From: Methylocaldum szegediense
Lineage (GTDB): Bacteria > Pseudomonadota > Gammaproteobacteria > Methylococcales > Methylococcaceae
NCBI RefSeq assembly: GCF_949769195.1
Contig: NZ_OX458333.1
Coordinates: forward strand, 4,498,001 to 4,562,000
Direction of reading: 5' to 3'
Length of the DNA: 64,000 bases
The translations under genes and the position numbers were made by a program. Shown one piece after another: positions 27,881 through 36,865 of this stretch; position 1 is the stretch's first letter; each line of letters opens with the position of its first letter. The notes under the pieces are model-generated. The model saw only the letters and a list, made by a program, of their open reading frames with translations, was not told the origin of the DNA and searched no databases.

Positions 27881-28581
27881 TCACCATGAATCGAGAAACG
27901 CTTTCGCAGTTTGCACTCGCCCAGTGGCAAAAACTGCGGCGGCAGTTCGACGATCTCGACGCGCTTCGGCAACGCTTGGACTATCAGACCTTTTTGCTGG
28001 CCGCCTGCGCTATGGTCGCCAGTTTGGCACTCGGTGTGGGCGATCTGGTCACGAAGGGCGCGATCGCGGAACGTCAGGCCGAGGATCTTCGAGCGACCCT
28101 GGGGCAGGTGCTACCGGAAGGGCTTTACGATAATGACGTGCTCGCAAACCCCCGGGTTATTCCGTCGGCGGGCGAGGAGACCGGCCTCGACCAAACCGAG
28201 GTTTTCATCGCCAAGAAGGGCGGGGAAGTCACTGCCGTCGCATTCAAAATGCTGGCCAAGGGCGGCTACGCCGGCGACCTCTCGCTGATGCTGGGCGTAG
28301 ACCGCGAGGGACGGATACTGGGCGTTCGGGTGATCGCCCATGCTGAGACACCGGGGTTGGGCGATAAGGTCGAAACCTCCAAGTCCGACTGGATCTTGGG
28401 CTTCGACGGCCGTTCCTTGTCCAACACTCCCCCGCAGGGCTGGCGGGTCAAGAAGGACGGCGGCGATTTCGATCAGTTCGCTGGGGCCACGATTACGCCG
28501 CGGGCGGTAGTCAAGGGCGTCGAAGGGGGGCTTCGATTCTTCGAGCGCCACCGGCAGGCACTTTTAACGGCAACCGAATAG
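27877..28581 (+). CDS. rnfG: Electron transport complex subunit RnfG
   Basis: 234 residues. Membrane-anchored periplasmic flavoprotein. One N-terminal helix (LLAACAMVASLALGVGDLVT), then an FMN-binding domain with AHAETPGLGDKVETSKSDW and the covalent-FMN site in FAGATITPRAVVKG (Ala rather than Ser/Thr before GAT). Start chosen at the ATG overlapping the rnfD stop; a second ATG lies 9 bp on. Confidence 0.95.
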   Translation: MITMNRETLSQFALAQWQKLRRQFDDLDALRQRLDYQTFLLAACAMVASLALGVGDLVTKGAIAERQAEDLRATLGQVLPEGLYDNDVLANPRVIPSAGEETGLDQTEVFIAKKGGEVTAVAFKMLAKGGYAGDLSLMLGVDREGRILGVRVIAHAETPGLGDKVETSKSDWILGFDGRSLSNTPPQGWRVKKDGGDFDQFAGATITPRAVVKGVEGGLRFFERHRQALLTATE

Positions 28582-28596
28582 CGGAGGAGATCCGTC

Positions 28597-29286
28597 ATGT
28601 CCGAATCCTTGAGCCGAATCGCCAAAGAGGGTTTGTGGAGCAACAACATCGTGTTCAGTCAGAGCATCGCTCTGTGCCCGCTTTTGGCGGTGACCGGAAC
28701 GACGACCAACGGGCTGGGCATGGGGCTCGCTACGACCGCGGTCCTGGTGGTCTGCAACGTGCTGATTTCTTACGGCCGCTTGCTCATACCTTCGGAAATC
28801 CGAATTCCCGTCTTCGTCGCCCTGATCGCCATGGTCGTCACCCTGGTGGACATGGTGATGAACGCCTGGTTGCACGAGCTGCACAAGGTGCTGGGGTTGT
28901 TTATTCCGCTGATCGTGACCAACTGCGCCATATTGGGCCGCGCGGAAGCCTATGCGTCGCGCAAACCTCCGGCCTATGCCGCGTTCGACGGGCTCATGAT
29001 GGGCTTGGGGTTCACTCTAGCCCTGGTTGTCTTGGGCGCGGTTCGGGAAGTTAGCGGCTCCGGCACCCTGTTCGCCAACGCTTCCCTGCTGTTGGGGCAG
29101 GGCTTCGCCTGGCTGGAAACCACGCTGATTCCTGAATACCGCGGTTTTCTGCTCATGGCGCTGCCGCCGGGCGGCTTTCTGATGCTGGGTTTTCTGCTCG
29201 CCGGCAAAAGGATTCTGGATAAGCGCCTGGCCCGCCGGCCGGCACGAAATGCGGCCATCGAACAGCGTTTGGCCGAAAACGTCTAA
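28597..29286 (+). CDS. rnfE: Electron transport complex subunit RnfE
   Basis: 229 residues, paralogue of RnfA with six helices. Conserved segments GLWSNNIVFSQSIALCPLLA and IVTNCAILGRAEAYASRKPP contain the Cys pair that shares the membrane cluster with RnfA. A GGAGGAG ribosome site precedes the ATG. Confidence 0.96.
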   Translation: MSESLSRIAKEGLWSNNIVFSQSIALCPLLAVTGTTTNGLGMGLATTAVLVVCNVLISYGRLLIPSEIRIPVFVALIAMVVTLVDMVMNAWLHELHKVLGLFIPLIVTNCAILGRAEAYASRKPPAYAAFDGLMMGLGFTLALVVLGAVREVSGSGTLFANASLLLGQGFAWLETTLIPEYRGFLLMALPPGGFLMLGFLLAGKRILDKRLARRPARNAAIEQRLAENV

Positions 29287-29300
29287 ACGGGTGAAGAAAT

Positions 29301-29576
29301 ATGCACGTCGGTGTATGTTACGCAGAAGCGGATCGGCAGGTATGGATGCGGCTGGAAGTTCCGGAGAACACCGTGGTGGAAGAAGCAATTCGGCGTTCGG
29401 GAATCCTGGAGTGCTTCCCCGAAATCGATCTCACCAAGCAAAAGGTCGGCATCTTCGGAAAGCTCGTGAAGCTTGACAGTCCCGTCAGCGACGGCGATCG
29501 CATCGAGATTTACCGGCCCATAACGGCTGACCCGAAAACGGTCAAGCGTCGCCGTATCGCAAACGATGACGATTGA
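29301..29576 (+). CDS. rnfH: RnfH-family protein
   Basis: 91 residues, ubiquitin-like fold of the RnfH/RatB family that in diazotrophs accompanies Rnf. Typical segments: VGVCYAEADRQVWMRLEVPE, EAIRRSGILECFPEIDL and KLDSPVSDGDRIEIYRPITA. Lies 14 bp after rnfE, completing the rnf set. Confidence 0.94.
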   Translation: MHVGVCYAEADRQVWMRLEVPENTVVEEAIRRSGILECFPEIDLTKQKVGIFGKLVKLDSPVSDGDRIEIYRPITADPKTVKRRRIANDDD

Positions 29577-29624
29577 GCGTACAGTGTTCGAAGTTCTTAA
29601 CGAAACAAATGGAGAACCTTCCCG

Positions 29625-30089
29625 GTGAAAGGCGACACGAAAGTTATCGAATATCTCAATAAGATCCTCACCAACGAACTGACGGCGATCAACCAATATT
29701 TCCTGCACGCTCGGATGTTCAAGAACCGGGGCCTGAACAAGCTCAACGAGAAGGAGTACCACGAGTCCATCGATGAGATGAAGCACGCCGATCGCTTGAT
29801 CGAACGGATTCTTTTCCTTGAAGGACTGCCGAACCTCCAGGACCTCGGCAGGCTCAAGATTGGGGAGCACACGGTAGAAATGCTGGAATGCGATTTGGCA
29901 CTGGAAAGGGAAGCCTTGCCGCTGCTCCGCGAAGCCATCGCGTATTGCGAGCAGGCCAACGACTACATAAGCCGCGAGCTTCTCGAACACATCCTCGAAA
30001 GCGAGGAAGAACATCTCGACTGGCTGGAAACCCAGTTGGATCTGATTGCCAAGATCGGCATCCAGAATTACGAGCAGTCGATGATGTAA
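29625..30089 (+). CDS. bfr: Bacterioferritin
   Basis: 154 residues with a GTG start (GGAGA ribosome site 11 nt before). Iron-storage 24-mer with ferroxidase centres. Diiron ligands fit E18 ([14 protein letters not shown]), E51/H54 ([14 protein letters not shown]), E94, E127 and H130 ([14 protein letters not shown]); M52 is the expected heme ligand. Last gene of the rnf unit, directly before a strong terminator; it may store iron for nitrogenase clusters or limit iron-driven oxidation (inference). Confidence 0.96.
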   Translation: MKGDTKVIEYLNKILTNELTAINQYFLHARMFKNRGLNKLNEKEYHESIDEMKHADRLIERILFLEGLPNLQDLGRLKIGEHTVEMLECDLALEREALPLLREAIAYCEQANDYISRELLEHILESEEEHLDWLETQLDLIAKIGIQNYEQSMM

Positions 30090-30117
30090 ACCCTATCGTA
30101 TGCGAAAGGCAAACTCG

Positions 30118-30142
30118 GGCGGTCCTCGGACCGCCTTTTTTT
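30118..30142 (+). terminator. Rho-independent terminator after bfr
   Basis: Perfect 8-bp stem GGCGGTCC/GGACCGCC with a 2-nt spacer, followed by seven T. Separates the rnf-bfr unit from the nifB unit. Confidence 0.95.
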
Positions 30143-30181
30143 GTCCGCTTTTAAACAAATCCCCTTCGATGTCGGTTGCTT

Positions 30182-30197
30182 TGTATTGCTCCGAACA
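30182..30197 (+). promoter_or_regulatory. NifA upstream activator site before nifB
   Basis: Exact TGT-N10-ACA (TGTATTGCTCCGAACA), 53 bp before the -24 element. Confidence 0.8.
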
Positions 30198-30250
30198 TTC
30201 CCGACTTCCCTAAGTTTATTTATCTAATTGATTATAAAAGAAGATTTAAG

Positions 30251-30266
30251 TGGTACGCGGATTGCA
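30251..30266 (+). promoter_or_regulatory. Sigma-54 promoter before nifB
   Basis: TGGTACGCGGATTGCA: one change from TGGCAC, exact TTGCA, GG-GC spacing 10 nt. Transcript start expected near 30277; nifB begins at 30389. Confidence 0.85.
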
Positions 30267-30388
30267 CTGTAAACATCGGTACTAGGTTGAACGGATGTTT
30301 CGTCACCGATGGCCGAGCCGCACGACGAGGAGGCGCTCACGCAGCCGGCGGGACGGAGCAGAGCGAATAGACAGATCAGGAGCGAGCC

Positions 30389-31966
30389 ATGCAGACAGTG
30401 CAGCACCAAGCGCGTGCCGACGGCATAGAACCGCGCGCCGGAGCGAACATAGACGAAATCATGCAAAAGGTTGCCGAGCATAAAGGCTGCGGCACCTCGG
30501 GAGGTTCAGGAAAAGCGAGTTGCGGTTCCGGGGCGGGGCAAAACGATCTTCCCCCGGAAATCTGGGAAAAGGTCAAGAATCATCCTTGTTACAGCGAGGA
30601 AGCCCATCACCATTATGCCCGCATGCACGTGGCGGTGGCTCCGGCCTGTAACATCCAGTGCAATTACTGCAACCGCAAATACGACTGCGCCAACGAAAGC
30701 CGCCCTGGCGTAGTGAGCGAAAAGCTCACGCCGGAACAGGCGGCGAAGAAGGTTTTGGCGGTAGCCTCCGCGATTCCGCAGATGACCGTGCTCGGTATCG
30801 CAGGTCCAGGCGATCCTCTCGCCAACCCGGAAAAAACCTTCAAGACCTTCGAATTGGTCGCCAAGCACGCGCCCGACATCAAGCTGTGTGTTTCCACCAA
30901 CGGCCTAGCGCTGCCTGACTACGTAGACCGGCTGGCTCAGTACAACATCGATCACGTCACCATCACGATCAACATGATCGATCCGGAGGTCGGGGCCAAG
31001 ATCTATCCCTGGATCTACTTCAACAAGAAACGTTACAAAGGCGTGGAAGCGGCCAAGATCCTCAGCGAGCGCCAGCTTCAGGGCCTCGAGATGCTGACCG
31101 AGCGCGGCATCCTGTCCAAGATCAACTCGGTGATGATTCCGGGGATCAACGACGAGCACCTGGTCGAGGTCAACAAGGCCGTCAAGCAGCGTGGCGCTTT
31201 CCTGCACAACATCATGCCGCTCATCTCGGCGCCCGAACACGGCACGTATTTCGGCCTGAACGGCCAGCGCGGTCCCACGGCGCAAGAGCTCAAGGCTTTG
31301 CAGGACAAGTGCGAAGGCGAGATGAATATGATGCGCCATTGCCGCCAGTGCCGGGCCGACGCCGTCGGGCTTCTGGGCGAGGACCGCAGCGCCGAGTTCA
31401 CCACCGACAAGATCATGGAGATGGAAGTCAACTATGACCTCGAATCCCGCAAGGCCTATCAGGCCGCGGTTGAGAAGGAGCGCCAGGCGGTGGTCGAGGC
31501 GAAGAAGGCCGAGCTTGAGGGACTCGCGGGCGAGCACTCCGACATCAGGATGCTCGTCGCCGTGGCCACCAAGGGCGGCGGCAAGATCAACGAGCACTTC
31601 GGACATGCCAAGGAGTTCCAGGTTTACGAACTTTCGACCGCGGGCGCCAAATTCATCGGCCACCGCCGCGTCGACCTCTACTGCCAGGGCGGCTACGGCG
31701 AGGAAGATTCGCTCGCGACCATCATCCGCGCCATCAACGACTGCCACGCGGTATTCGTCGCCAAGATCGGCGGCTGTCCGAAAAACGACCTGAAGGCGGC
31801 CGGTATCGATCCGGTGGATCAATACGCCGGTCAATTCATCGAGCAATCCGCGATCGCTTATTTCAAGAACTACTTGGAAAAAGTGAAAAGCGGCGAAATC
31901 CAGCACGTGGAGCGCGGCGACGCGCACATCCGTCAGGGTGCGCTGACCGCTGCGGAAGCGGCTTAA
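30389..31966 (+). CDS. nifB: Nitrogenase cofactor biosynthesis protein NifB
   Basis: 525 residues. Radical-SAM enzyme that inserts carbide and fuses two [4Fe-4S] clusters into NifB-co, the FeMo-cofactor core. The radical-SAM cysteines are C87, C91 and C94 in [17 protein letters not shown]. Further Cys positions (about 34, 45, 67 and near 325 in [13 protein letters not shown]) fit auxiliary cluster sites. The C-terminal NifX-like domain ([20 protein letters not shown]) holds the product. First gene of a long nif operon behind its own NifA/sigma-54 promoter. Confidence 0.98.
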   Translation: MQTVQHQARADGIEPRAGANIDEIMQKVAEHKGCGTSGGSGKASCGSGAGQNDLPPEIWEKVKNHPCYSEEAHHHYARMHVAVAPACNIQCNYCNRKYDCANESRPGVVSEKLTPEQAAKKVLAVASAIPQMTVLGIAGPGDPLANPEKTFKTFELVAKHAPDIKLCVSTNGLALPDYVDRLAQYNIDHVTITINMIDPEVGAKIYPWIYFNKKRYKGVEAAKILSERQLQGLEMLTERGILSKINSVMIPGINDEHLVEVNKAVKQRGAFLHNIMPLISAPEHGTYFGLNGQRGPTAQELKALQDKCEGEMNMMRHCRQCRADAVGLLGEDRSAEFTTDKIMEMEVNYDLESRKAYQAAVEKERQAVVEAKKAELEGLAGEHSDIRMLVAVATKGGGKINEHFGHAKEFQVYELSTAGAKFIGHRRVDLYCQGGYGEEDSLATIIRAINDCHAVFVAKIGGCPKNDLKAAGIDPVDQYAGQFIEQSAIAYFKNYLEKVKSGEIQHVERGDAHIRQGALTAAEAA

Positions 31967-32055
31967 AACCCATACCGTTACTCGGTATCCGCCCGTCTTC
32001 CGGGACGACGAGCTGACCCGGAAGACGGCCCAACCACTGACAGAGGAGTAAACAA

Positions 32056-32280
32056 ATGGCCTACAAGATCGTGAAGGACAATTGCACCGGCTGTTCCGCT
32101 TGTGAGCCCGAGTGTCCGAACCAGGCGATTTCCGAGACGAAGGACGGTCTTTTCACCATCGACCCCGCGAAATGCACGGAGTGCATCGGGTTTTACGACG
32201 AACCCCAGTGTGTTGCCGTCTGCCCGATCGACGACACCTGCGTCATCGACGAGAACTATCCCCGTTACCAAGCGGCCTAG
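32056..32280 (+). CDS. 2[4Fe-4S] ferredoxin (FdxN-like)
   Basis: 74 residues, nif-type ferredoxin with [16 protein letters not shown] and [18 protein letters not shown]; the long second loop is typical of the nifB-linked ferredoxins, which supply electrons to NifB. GAGGAG ribosome site. 89 bp after nifB, and the next gene begins within 10 bp. Confidence 0.95.
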   Translation: MAYKIVKDNCTGCSACEPECPNQAISETKDGLFTIDPAKCTECIGFYDEPQCVAVCPIDDTCVIDENYPRYQAA

Positions 32281-32289
32281 GTGGAAACC

Positions 32290-32664
32290 ATGGAGTTCAC
32301 GATTACCCCGAGTGCGGAAAAATTCATTCGGCGTATGGTGCGCTTCGGCGGTGCCGGCGAGGACGCTGGTTTTCGCCTGTCGGTAAGACCGGGCGGTTGT
32401 TCGGGCCTCGCATCGGAATTCAGCGTTGAAGCGGAACCTCGACCGGGAGACGCCGTGGTCGTCATCAACGGCATCAAGCTGTTCCTGCCGGCCGAAAGCC
32501 GCCTACTGCTGCAAGGCGTCACCATCGATTTTTCGGAAACGCCGACCTCCAGCGGGTTCGTGTTCCACAATCCCAATTCGACGGGCTGCAGCTCATGCAG
32601 CAGCGCGTCGGCGGGGCCGGCGACCGTTGCGGTCTCCTCGATTCAAGTCAAGAGCAGCCATTGA
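32290..32664 (+). CDS. IscA/HesB-type Fe-S carrier
   Basis: 124 residues from ATG 32290, which has an AGGTGG ribosome site; a GTG at 32281 is possible. A-type Fe-S carrier with the conserved GGCSGLASEF and a C-terminal CSSCSS; the three ligand cysteines are present. C-terminal 20 residues beyond the CSSC motif are Ser/Ala/Val-rich. Position behind the ferredoxin suggests cluster delivery to NifB or nitrogenase proteins. Confidence 0.92.
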   Translation: MEFTITPSAEKFIRRMVRFGGAGEDAGFRLSVRPGGCSGLASEFSVEAEPRPGDAVVVINGIKLFLPAESRLLLQGVTIDFSETPTSSGFVFHNPNSTGCSSCSSASAGPATVAVSSIQVKSSH

Positions 32665-32681
32665 CGGCAGGTCAGGCCGAT

Positions 32682-33254
32682 ATGCAAGACGCCCGGTTGT
32701 ACGCGGATTTAGCTTTAGCCTCGCCTCCTCCGGCGGACGTTCCGGACTTCGCGGCCGGCATAGACGATGCCGCAGCGGCCTGCCTGGGCTTGGGGCTTCC
32801 GGAGGCGGCGGAGCGGCATCTGCGTCTGGCGGGGCTTTGTTATCACCGCGAGGAGGAGTCTCTGGCGCACCTGCAAGCGGCTTGGGAAGCTGCTCCGGGT
32901 CATGCCGCGGTGTATATCGGCCTGTACCGGTTCTATTTCTACAAGAACCGGCTGCGTGAAGCCCTCGATGTGGCGCGGGATTGTCTCAAGAAGGCCGCCC
33001 GGGACAACGGATTCTCCGAGAACTGGCGGAACGTGAAAGCGGCAGATGCGGATTTCGGCAGCTTCGATGCGGTACTTCCCCGTTTTTTCCTGTTCACGCT
33101 CAAAGCCTACGGCTATCTGCATCTGCGCTTGGGACAGCTCGACGAGGGACGGGCGGCTATCGAAAAACTGCTGGAACTCGATCCCAGCGACAAGCTCGGT
33201 GGCAAGGTGCTGCTGAACGTCCTCGAGAGGCAGGGCGATGAGTACGAGGACTGA
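32682..33254 (+). CDS. TPR-like protein of the nif operon
   Basis: 190 residues from ATG 32682. All-helical with repeats resembling tetratricopeptides: LGLPEAAERHLRLAGLCYHR, AAVYIGLYRFYFYKNRLREA, AYGYLHLRLGQLDEGRAAIE. Probably a protein-protein adaptor. It overlaps the following LRV gene by 17 bp, and TPR-LRV pairs are known beside nifB in other diazotrophs. Molecular function unknown. Confidence 0.85.
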   Translation: MQDARLYADLALASPPPADVPDFAAGIDDAAAACLGLGLPEAAERHLRLAGLCYHREEESLAHLQAAWEAAPGHAAVYIGLYRFYFYKNRLREALDVARDCLKKAARDNGFSENWRNVKAADADFGSFDAVLPRFFLFTLKAYGYLHLRLGQLDEGRAAIEKLLELDPSDKLGGKVLLNVLERQGDEYED

Positions 33255-34026
33255 CATCGACGAAGCCCCAGACTGGCACGGCAATCTGCTCGATTGCTCG
33301 ACATGCGAGCGTCGCGCAGAACTGGCTCACGGTCGCTGTCGACTGGGGCACGCTTGCGTGCATGACCGCTATGCACGACGCATCGATCGGTTTTTCCGCT
33401 GGAATCCGCATCTCGCTAAGGACTATCTCGATCATCCTTACTTCGAGACGCGAGCGGTGGCCGCGAAATACGTCGAGGTATTTCTGTTGCCGCGCTTGAT
33501 CGAGGATCCCGACGAGACCGTGCGGCAAAGCGTGGCGCAGCGTCTGCCGGTTAGCTCTCGGCACCTCAAGGCGCTGGTCCGGGACCCGCACCGCGAGGTG
33601 CGCATTCGAGTGGCGGAACGCTTGGAAATCGGAGATCTCGTCTCGATGATCGATGATCCCGACTACTACGTCAGACAGATCGTGGCCCGGCGGCTTCCGC
33701 CGAGCATGCTGGTTCGCATGCTGCACGATCCGGACCGGGAAGTGCGCAAGGTCGTAGCCCGGCGCGTGGGTCCCGAATGGTTGCACACCATGGCGGGAGA
33801 CCCGGAATTGGGCGTTCGCCTCGAAGCGATACGGCGCATGGACGATAAGCAATTAAAGCGTTATCGCGACGACCCGGATTGGCGCGTGCGCTACGAGGTT
33901 GCCAGCCGCTTGGACCCGAGCGAGCTCGGGCCTATGCGCAACGATACCGACGCCGCGGTGCGGGAACTGGTCGAGCAGCGCCTCGCTGGGCCGCACGGCT
34001 CCGACGTTCTGCCGAAAGCGAGTTAA
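33238..34026 (+). CDS. LRV Fe-S protein (leucine-rich repeat variant)
   Basis: 262 residues. N-terminal cysteine cluster C20-x2-C23-x10-C34-x5-C40 (DCSTCERRAELAHGRCRLGH) binds [4Fe-4S], followed by eight or so 24-residue LRV repeats marked by DPD/VR...VA.R (DPDETVRQSVAQRL, DPDREVRKVVARRV, DPDWRVRYEVASRL). Same architecture as the Azotobacter vinelandii LRV protein encoded near nifB. Role in nitrogen fixation is unknown; likely a scaffold that senses redox or clusters. Confidence 0.93.
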   Translation: MSTRTDIDEAPDWHGNLLDCSTCERRAELAHGRCRLGHACVHDRYARRIDRFFRWNPHLAKDYLDHPYFETRAVAAKYVEVFLLPRLIEDPDETVRQSVAQRLPVSSRHLKALVRDPHREVRIRVAERLEIGDLVSMIDDPDYYVRQIVARRLPPSMLVRMLHDPDREVRKVVARRVGPEWLHTMAGDPELGVRLEAIRRMDDKQLKRYRDDPDWRVRYEVASRLDPSELGPMRNDTDAAVRELVEQRLAGPHGSDVLPKAS

Positions 34027-34054
34027 TCCGCAACTACGTAAGAAGAGGTGCGAT

Positions 34055-34384
34055 ATGGCTACCAACATCGTTCGCGACAGCGATGTCAACGAGCTGAACG
34101 GCCCGCCGAAGTTCAAGTTCGGCGAAAAGGTGAGATCGAAAAAGATGATTCGCAACGACGGCACCTTTGTCGGCCGCGAAATCGGCGAGGTCCTGGTCAA
34201 GAAGGGCGAGGTGGGATACATCAAGAGTATCAACACCTTCCTTCAACAGTTTTACATCTACGCGGTGGATTTTCCCGAAAGAGGTTACGCGGTGGGCATG
34301 AAGGGCCGCGAAATCGAATCCCTGGACAATCCGCCGCCCCCGAAATCCACCAAGATTCCAGACGAAGAAGGGGAGGCCGAATGA
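34055..34384 (+). CDS. nifZ: NifZ-family protein, first copy
   Basis: 109 residues from ATG 34055 (AGAAGAGG ribosome site). NifZ helps form the second P-cluster of the MoFe protein. Family features: PKFKFGEKVRSKKMIRNDGT, GEVLVKKGEVGYIKSINTFL and YIYAVDFPERGYAVGMKGRE. The stop overlaps the next gene by 4 bp. Confidence 0.93.
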   Translation: MATNIVRDSDVNELNGPPKFKFGEKVRSKKMIRNDGTFVGREIGEVLVKKGEVGYIKSINTFLQQFYIYAVDFPERGYAVGMKGREIESLDNPPPPKSTKIPDEEGEAE

Positions 34385-34650
34385 TCGAACCACGCATGCC
34401 GATCTTTCAGTGGGGCCAAAAGGTCTGGGCGGAGACCGATCTTTACAACGATGGCAGCTATCCCGACCGCGAGCCTGATGCTTTGCTGGTCGCGGCGGGC
34501 ACCGAGGGTGAGATCGTGCAGGTCGGGTATCACGAGGAGGCCAACATCCCGGTCTATCTGGTCGAGTTTCCGAACGGCTGTGTCGTGGGCTGTTTCGAAG
34601 AGGAACTGCGCGCCGAGCACGGCAAAGGGCAGGTCGCCGGCCTCATTTAA
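34381..34650 (+). CDS. NifZ-family protein, second copy
   Basis: 89 residues. Related to the preceding gene: PIFQWGQKVWAETDLYNDGS, GTEGEIVQVGYHEEANIPVY and FPNGCVVGCFEEELR align with the NifZ fold. The ATGA overlap suggests coupled synthesis. Two adjacent small NifZ-type genes could represent the two parts found joined in longer NifZ proteins (inference). Confidence 0.88.
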   Translation: MIEPRMPIFQWGQKVWAETDLYNDGSYPDREPDALLVAAGTEGEIVQVGYHEEANIPVYLVEFPNGCVVGCFEEELRAEHGKGQVAGLI

Positions 34651-34904
34651 AAGGCCGGTGTATCGGTCGCAAGCGATTGCCTACCGACAAGGCGTCGCGG
34701 CATTGGACCGGAGGCATTCCGAGATTGCGAAGCTTTTCTCGGCTTTTGGTCAGGTTGGGAACGGAAACGCAGGCGTCGGCAAGGGATTGCCAACCTACAA
34801 AGTCCTTGGATGAGGCGTTCCCGAGCCGCTGCTTAGGAACGAACAGGCGGGGAGCGAGAACGGGCGGAACGAGCATGGAGTAGTTGTGTGGAGGTCTTGA
34901 TCCG
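34651..34904. repeat. Gap with GTCGGCAAGCGATTGCC-type repeats
   Basis: TCGGTCGCAAGCGATTGCCT at about 34666 and GTCGGCAAGGGATTGCCAAC at about 34768 are two copies of a repeat seen again near 40060-40085 and 50551-50578. No gene. A GGAGG ribosome site at the right end belongs to the next gene. Confidence 0.55.
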
Positions 34905-35264
34905 ATGAACGGCCATCTGGCGGTGTCCCATTCGATGTCCGTGTGTCCACATCCCAACGAGGTGGATCGAAAGCGCATCATCCGCGCACTCGCGAAACGC
35001 AGGCGCTACCGCTACGTAACGCCGGAGGTCCTGCTGGTCGAGGCGGGGTACCACATCGTGAGCCCTTGTTGTTCGCGCAATATCGATCCGGAAGGTGGGG
35101 TCATCGATATCGCCCGGCTGGAGTTCCAGGACCGCTCGCGGTGTTGGAAGCTCTACCGCAAGGATCATAAGGCGGGATGCTGGATCGAGCACGGCGAGTT
35201 TCACGCCCTGGCCCAGATTCTCGAACTCTTGAACGAAGACCCGGATAGGCAGTTCTGGCAATGA
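34905..35264 (+). CDS. Conserved nif-operon protein, unknown function
   Basis: 119 residues from ATG 34905, with GGAGG nine nt upstream. One Cys in the N-terminal part (SMSVCPHPNEVDRKR) and a CC pair (YHIVSPCCSRNIDPEGGVID); the middle contains FQDRSRCWKLYRKDHKAGCW. Resembles small DUF3024-type proteins in style, but I cannot assign it firmly. The stop overlaps the nifS start (ATGA), so it is probably functionally tied to sulfur or cluster supply. Confidence 0.75.
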   Translation: MNGHLAVSHSMSVCPHPNEVDRKRIIRALAKRRRYRYVTPEVLLVEAGYHIVSPCCSRNIDPEGGVIDIARLEFQDRSRCWKLYRKDHKAGCWIEHGEFHALAQILELLNEDPDRQFWQ

Positions 35265-36409
35265 GCGACGCGATCGTTTATCTCGACAACAACGCTACCA
35301 CGGTGGTGGCGCCCGAGTGCATCGAGGCCATGGTGCACTGTCTGCGGGAAACCTACGGCAATCCCTCGAGCAAGCACGGGATAGGCGAATCGGCTAAGGT
35401 CGAGACCATCGCCGCGCGCAGCAAGGTAGCGGCGCTCCTCGGTGCCACGCCGCCGGAAATCGTATTCACCAGCGGCGGCACCGAATCCAATCACCAGGCG
35501 ATTCTCGGGGGGCTCGCCTTGTCGCCGGGCAAGCGCCATATCGTGACCAGCCAAGTCGAACATCCATCTACCCTGGCGCTCATGCGTCATCTCGAATCCC
35601 AGGGCGTGCAGGTGAGCTATCTGCCCGTAGACAGCCATGGCCGCCTCGATCTTGAGGACCTCGAACGGGCGATTACCGAGGATACCGCCCTGGTTTCCCT
35701 GATGTGGGCCAACAACGAAACCGGTGTTTTGTTTCCGATCGAGGACGCAGTCGCGATCGCCCGAACCAAGGGCGTCTTGTTTCATACCGACGCAGTGCAG
35801 GCAGTAGGCAAGACGCCTATCGATCTAGCCCGAGTTCCGGTGGACTTCCTGTCTTTTTCGAGCCACAAGATTCACGGACCCAAAGGCATCGGCGTCCTGT
35901 TCGTGCGTAAGGGCCGGAAGTTGCCGCCGCTCTTGTTCGGACATCAGGAGCGGGGCCGCCGCGGCAGTACTGAGAATGTGCCGGGGATGGTTGCGCTCGG
36001 CGTGGCGGCCGAATTGGCCGCAGCCGGGCTGGCAAGCTCTGGACCCCGGATCGGAGCCTTGCGTGACCGTCTGGAGAACGAATTGCTGGCCCTCATCCCA
36101 GGTGCTTTCGTCAATGGTGCCGGCGCCGAACGGGTCGCGAATACGACCAGCCTCTGCCTTGGAACTATTGAAGCGGAGCCGATTCTCGACAAACTCGATC
36201 GGGCCGGCATCTGTGCCTCGGCCGGTGCGGCCTGCACCGCTTCGGGCACCGAGCCTTCGCACGTGTTGACCGCTATGGGGCGGTCCGCGGAAGCCGCCCT
36301 GGCCACGATCCGATTCTCCTTGAGCCGCTACACCACCGAGGAAGAAATCGACCGGGTCATAGAGGTTCTGCCGGGAATCGTTCGAACGTTCAGGGCGGAG
36401 GCAGCATGA
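35261..36409 (+). CDS. nifS: Cysteine desulfurase NifS
   Basis: 382 residues. PLP enzyme that releases sulfur from cysteine for nitrogenase Fe-S clusters. PLP-lysine K203 in SFSSHKIHGPKGIGVLF; catalytic cysteine C325 in CASAGAACTASGTEPSHVL; N-terminal YLDNNATTVVAPE. The active-site loop matches class I (NifS/IscS) enzymes. Cysteine substrate would come from the NifA-controlled cysE. nifU is not adjacent. Confidence 0.96.
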   Translation: MSDAIVYLDNNATTVVAPECIEAMVHCLRETYGNPSSKHGIGESAKVETIAARSKVAALLGATPPEIVFTSGGTESNHQAILGGLALSPGKRHIVTSQVEHPSTLALMRHLESQGVQVSYLPVDSHGRLDLEDLERAITEDTALVSLMWANNETGVLFPIEDAVAIARTKGVLFHTDAVQAVGKTPIDLARVPVDFLSFSSHKIHGPKGIGVLFVRKGRKLPPLLFGHQERGRRGSTENVPGMVALGVAAELAAAGLASSGPRIGALRDRLENELLALIPGAFVNGAGAERVANTTSLCLGTIEAEPILDKLDRAGICASAGAACTASGTEPSHVLTAMGRSAEAALATIRFSLSRYTTEEEIDRVIEVLPGIVRTFRAEAA

Positions 36410-36650
36410 ATCCGAAGAGCGACGATTTTTGTTTCCTCTCACACTGCGAGAAAGGACAAAACGTAGGATGCGGTGACGAAGGAACCGCATCGATCGCGAA
36501 CGACGCAGTGTGCGCAGAACCGACCTCTGCCGGAAACGCTTCCTCCTTCGACGTTGCTCAGGACAGGCCCTCCGACTTCGCTCGGGACAAGCTTATTCCG
36601 GTCTATCAAACGACAAGACATCGTTTTTTGAAAACCAACTGGAGTACCGC
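36410..36650. other. Gap with CCTGTCCTGAGC-type repeat
   Basis: Contains the inverted form of the CCTGTCCTGAGC repeat at about 36547-36597 (GCTCAGGACAGG). A frame of 82 codons starting at the nifS stop runs through the repeat and is not credible as a gene. The repeat separates nifS from nifT within the operon. Confidence 0.55.
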
Positions 36651-36863
36651 ATGAAGGTGATGATTAGAAGAAATGCCGCTGGCGAGCTATCCGTCTATGT
36701 TCCGAAGAAAGACCTAGAGGAACCTATCGTTTCCCAGGAAAAGCCGGAACTGTGGGGTGGGGTGGTGACGCTGGCGAACGGCTGGGAGCTGTCGCTGCCG
36801 GCCATGGCCGCGGATACCGCGCTGCCGGTTACGGTCGAGGCACGCCGCTTGAGCGGGGACTGA
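36651..36863 (+). CDS. nifT: NifT/FixU-family protein
   Basis: 70 residues from ATG 36651 (GGAG ribosome site). Small nif-cluster protein of unclear function. MKVMIRRNAAGELSVYVPKK, DLEEPIV and GGVVTLANGWELSLPAMAAD match the NifT family throughout. The next gene starts 2 bp after the stop. Confidence 0.95.
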   Translation: MKVMIRRNAAGELSVYVPKKDLEEPIVSQEKPELWGGVVTLANGWELSLPAMAADTALPVTVEARRLSGD

Positions 36864-36865
36864 CT

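Noticed and set aside
30905-31927. 340-codon open frame on the minus strand
   Set aside because: Opposite nifB; composition typical of antisense to a GC-rich gene.
36406-36654. 82-codon open frame overlapping the nifS stop
   Set aside because: Passes through an intergenic repeat family; sequence is low in protein character.
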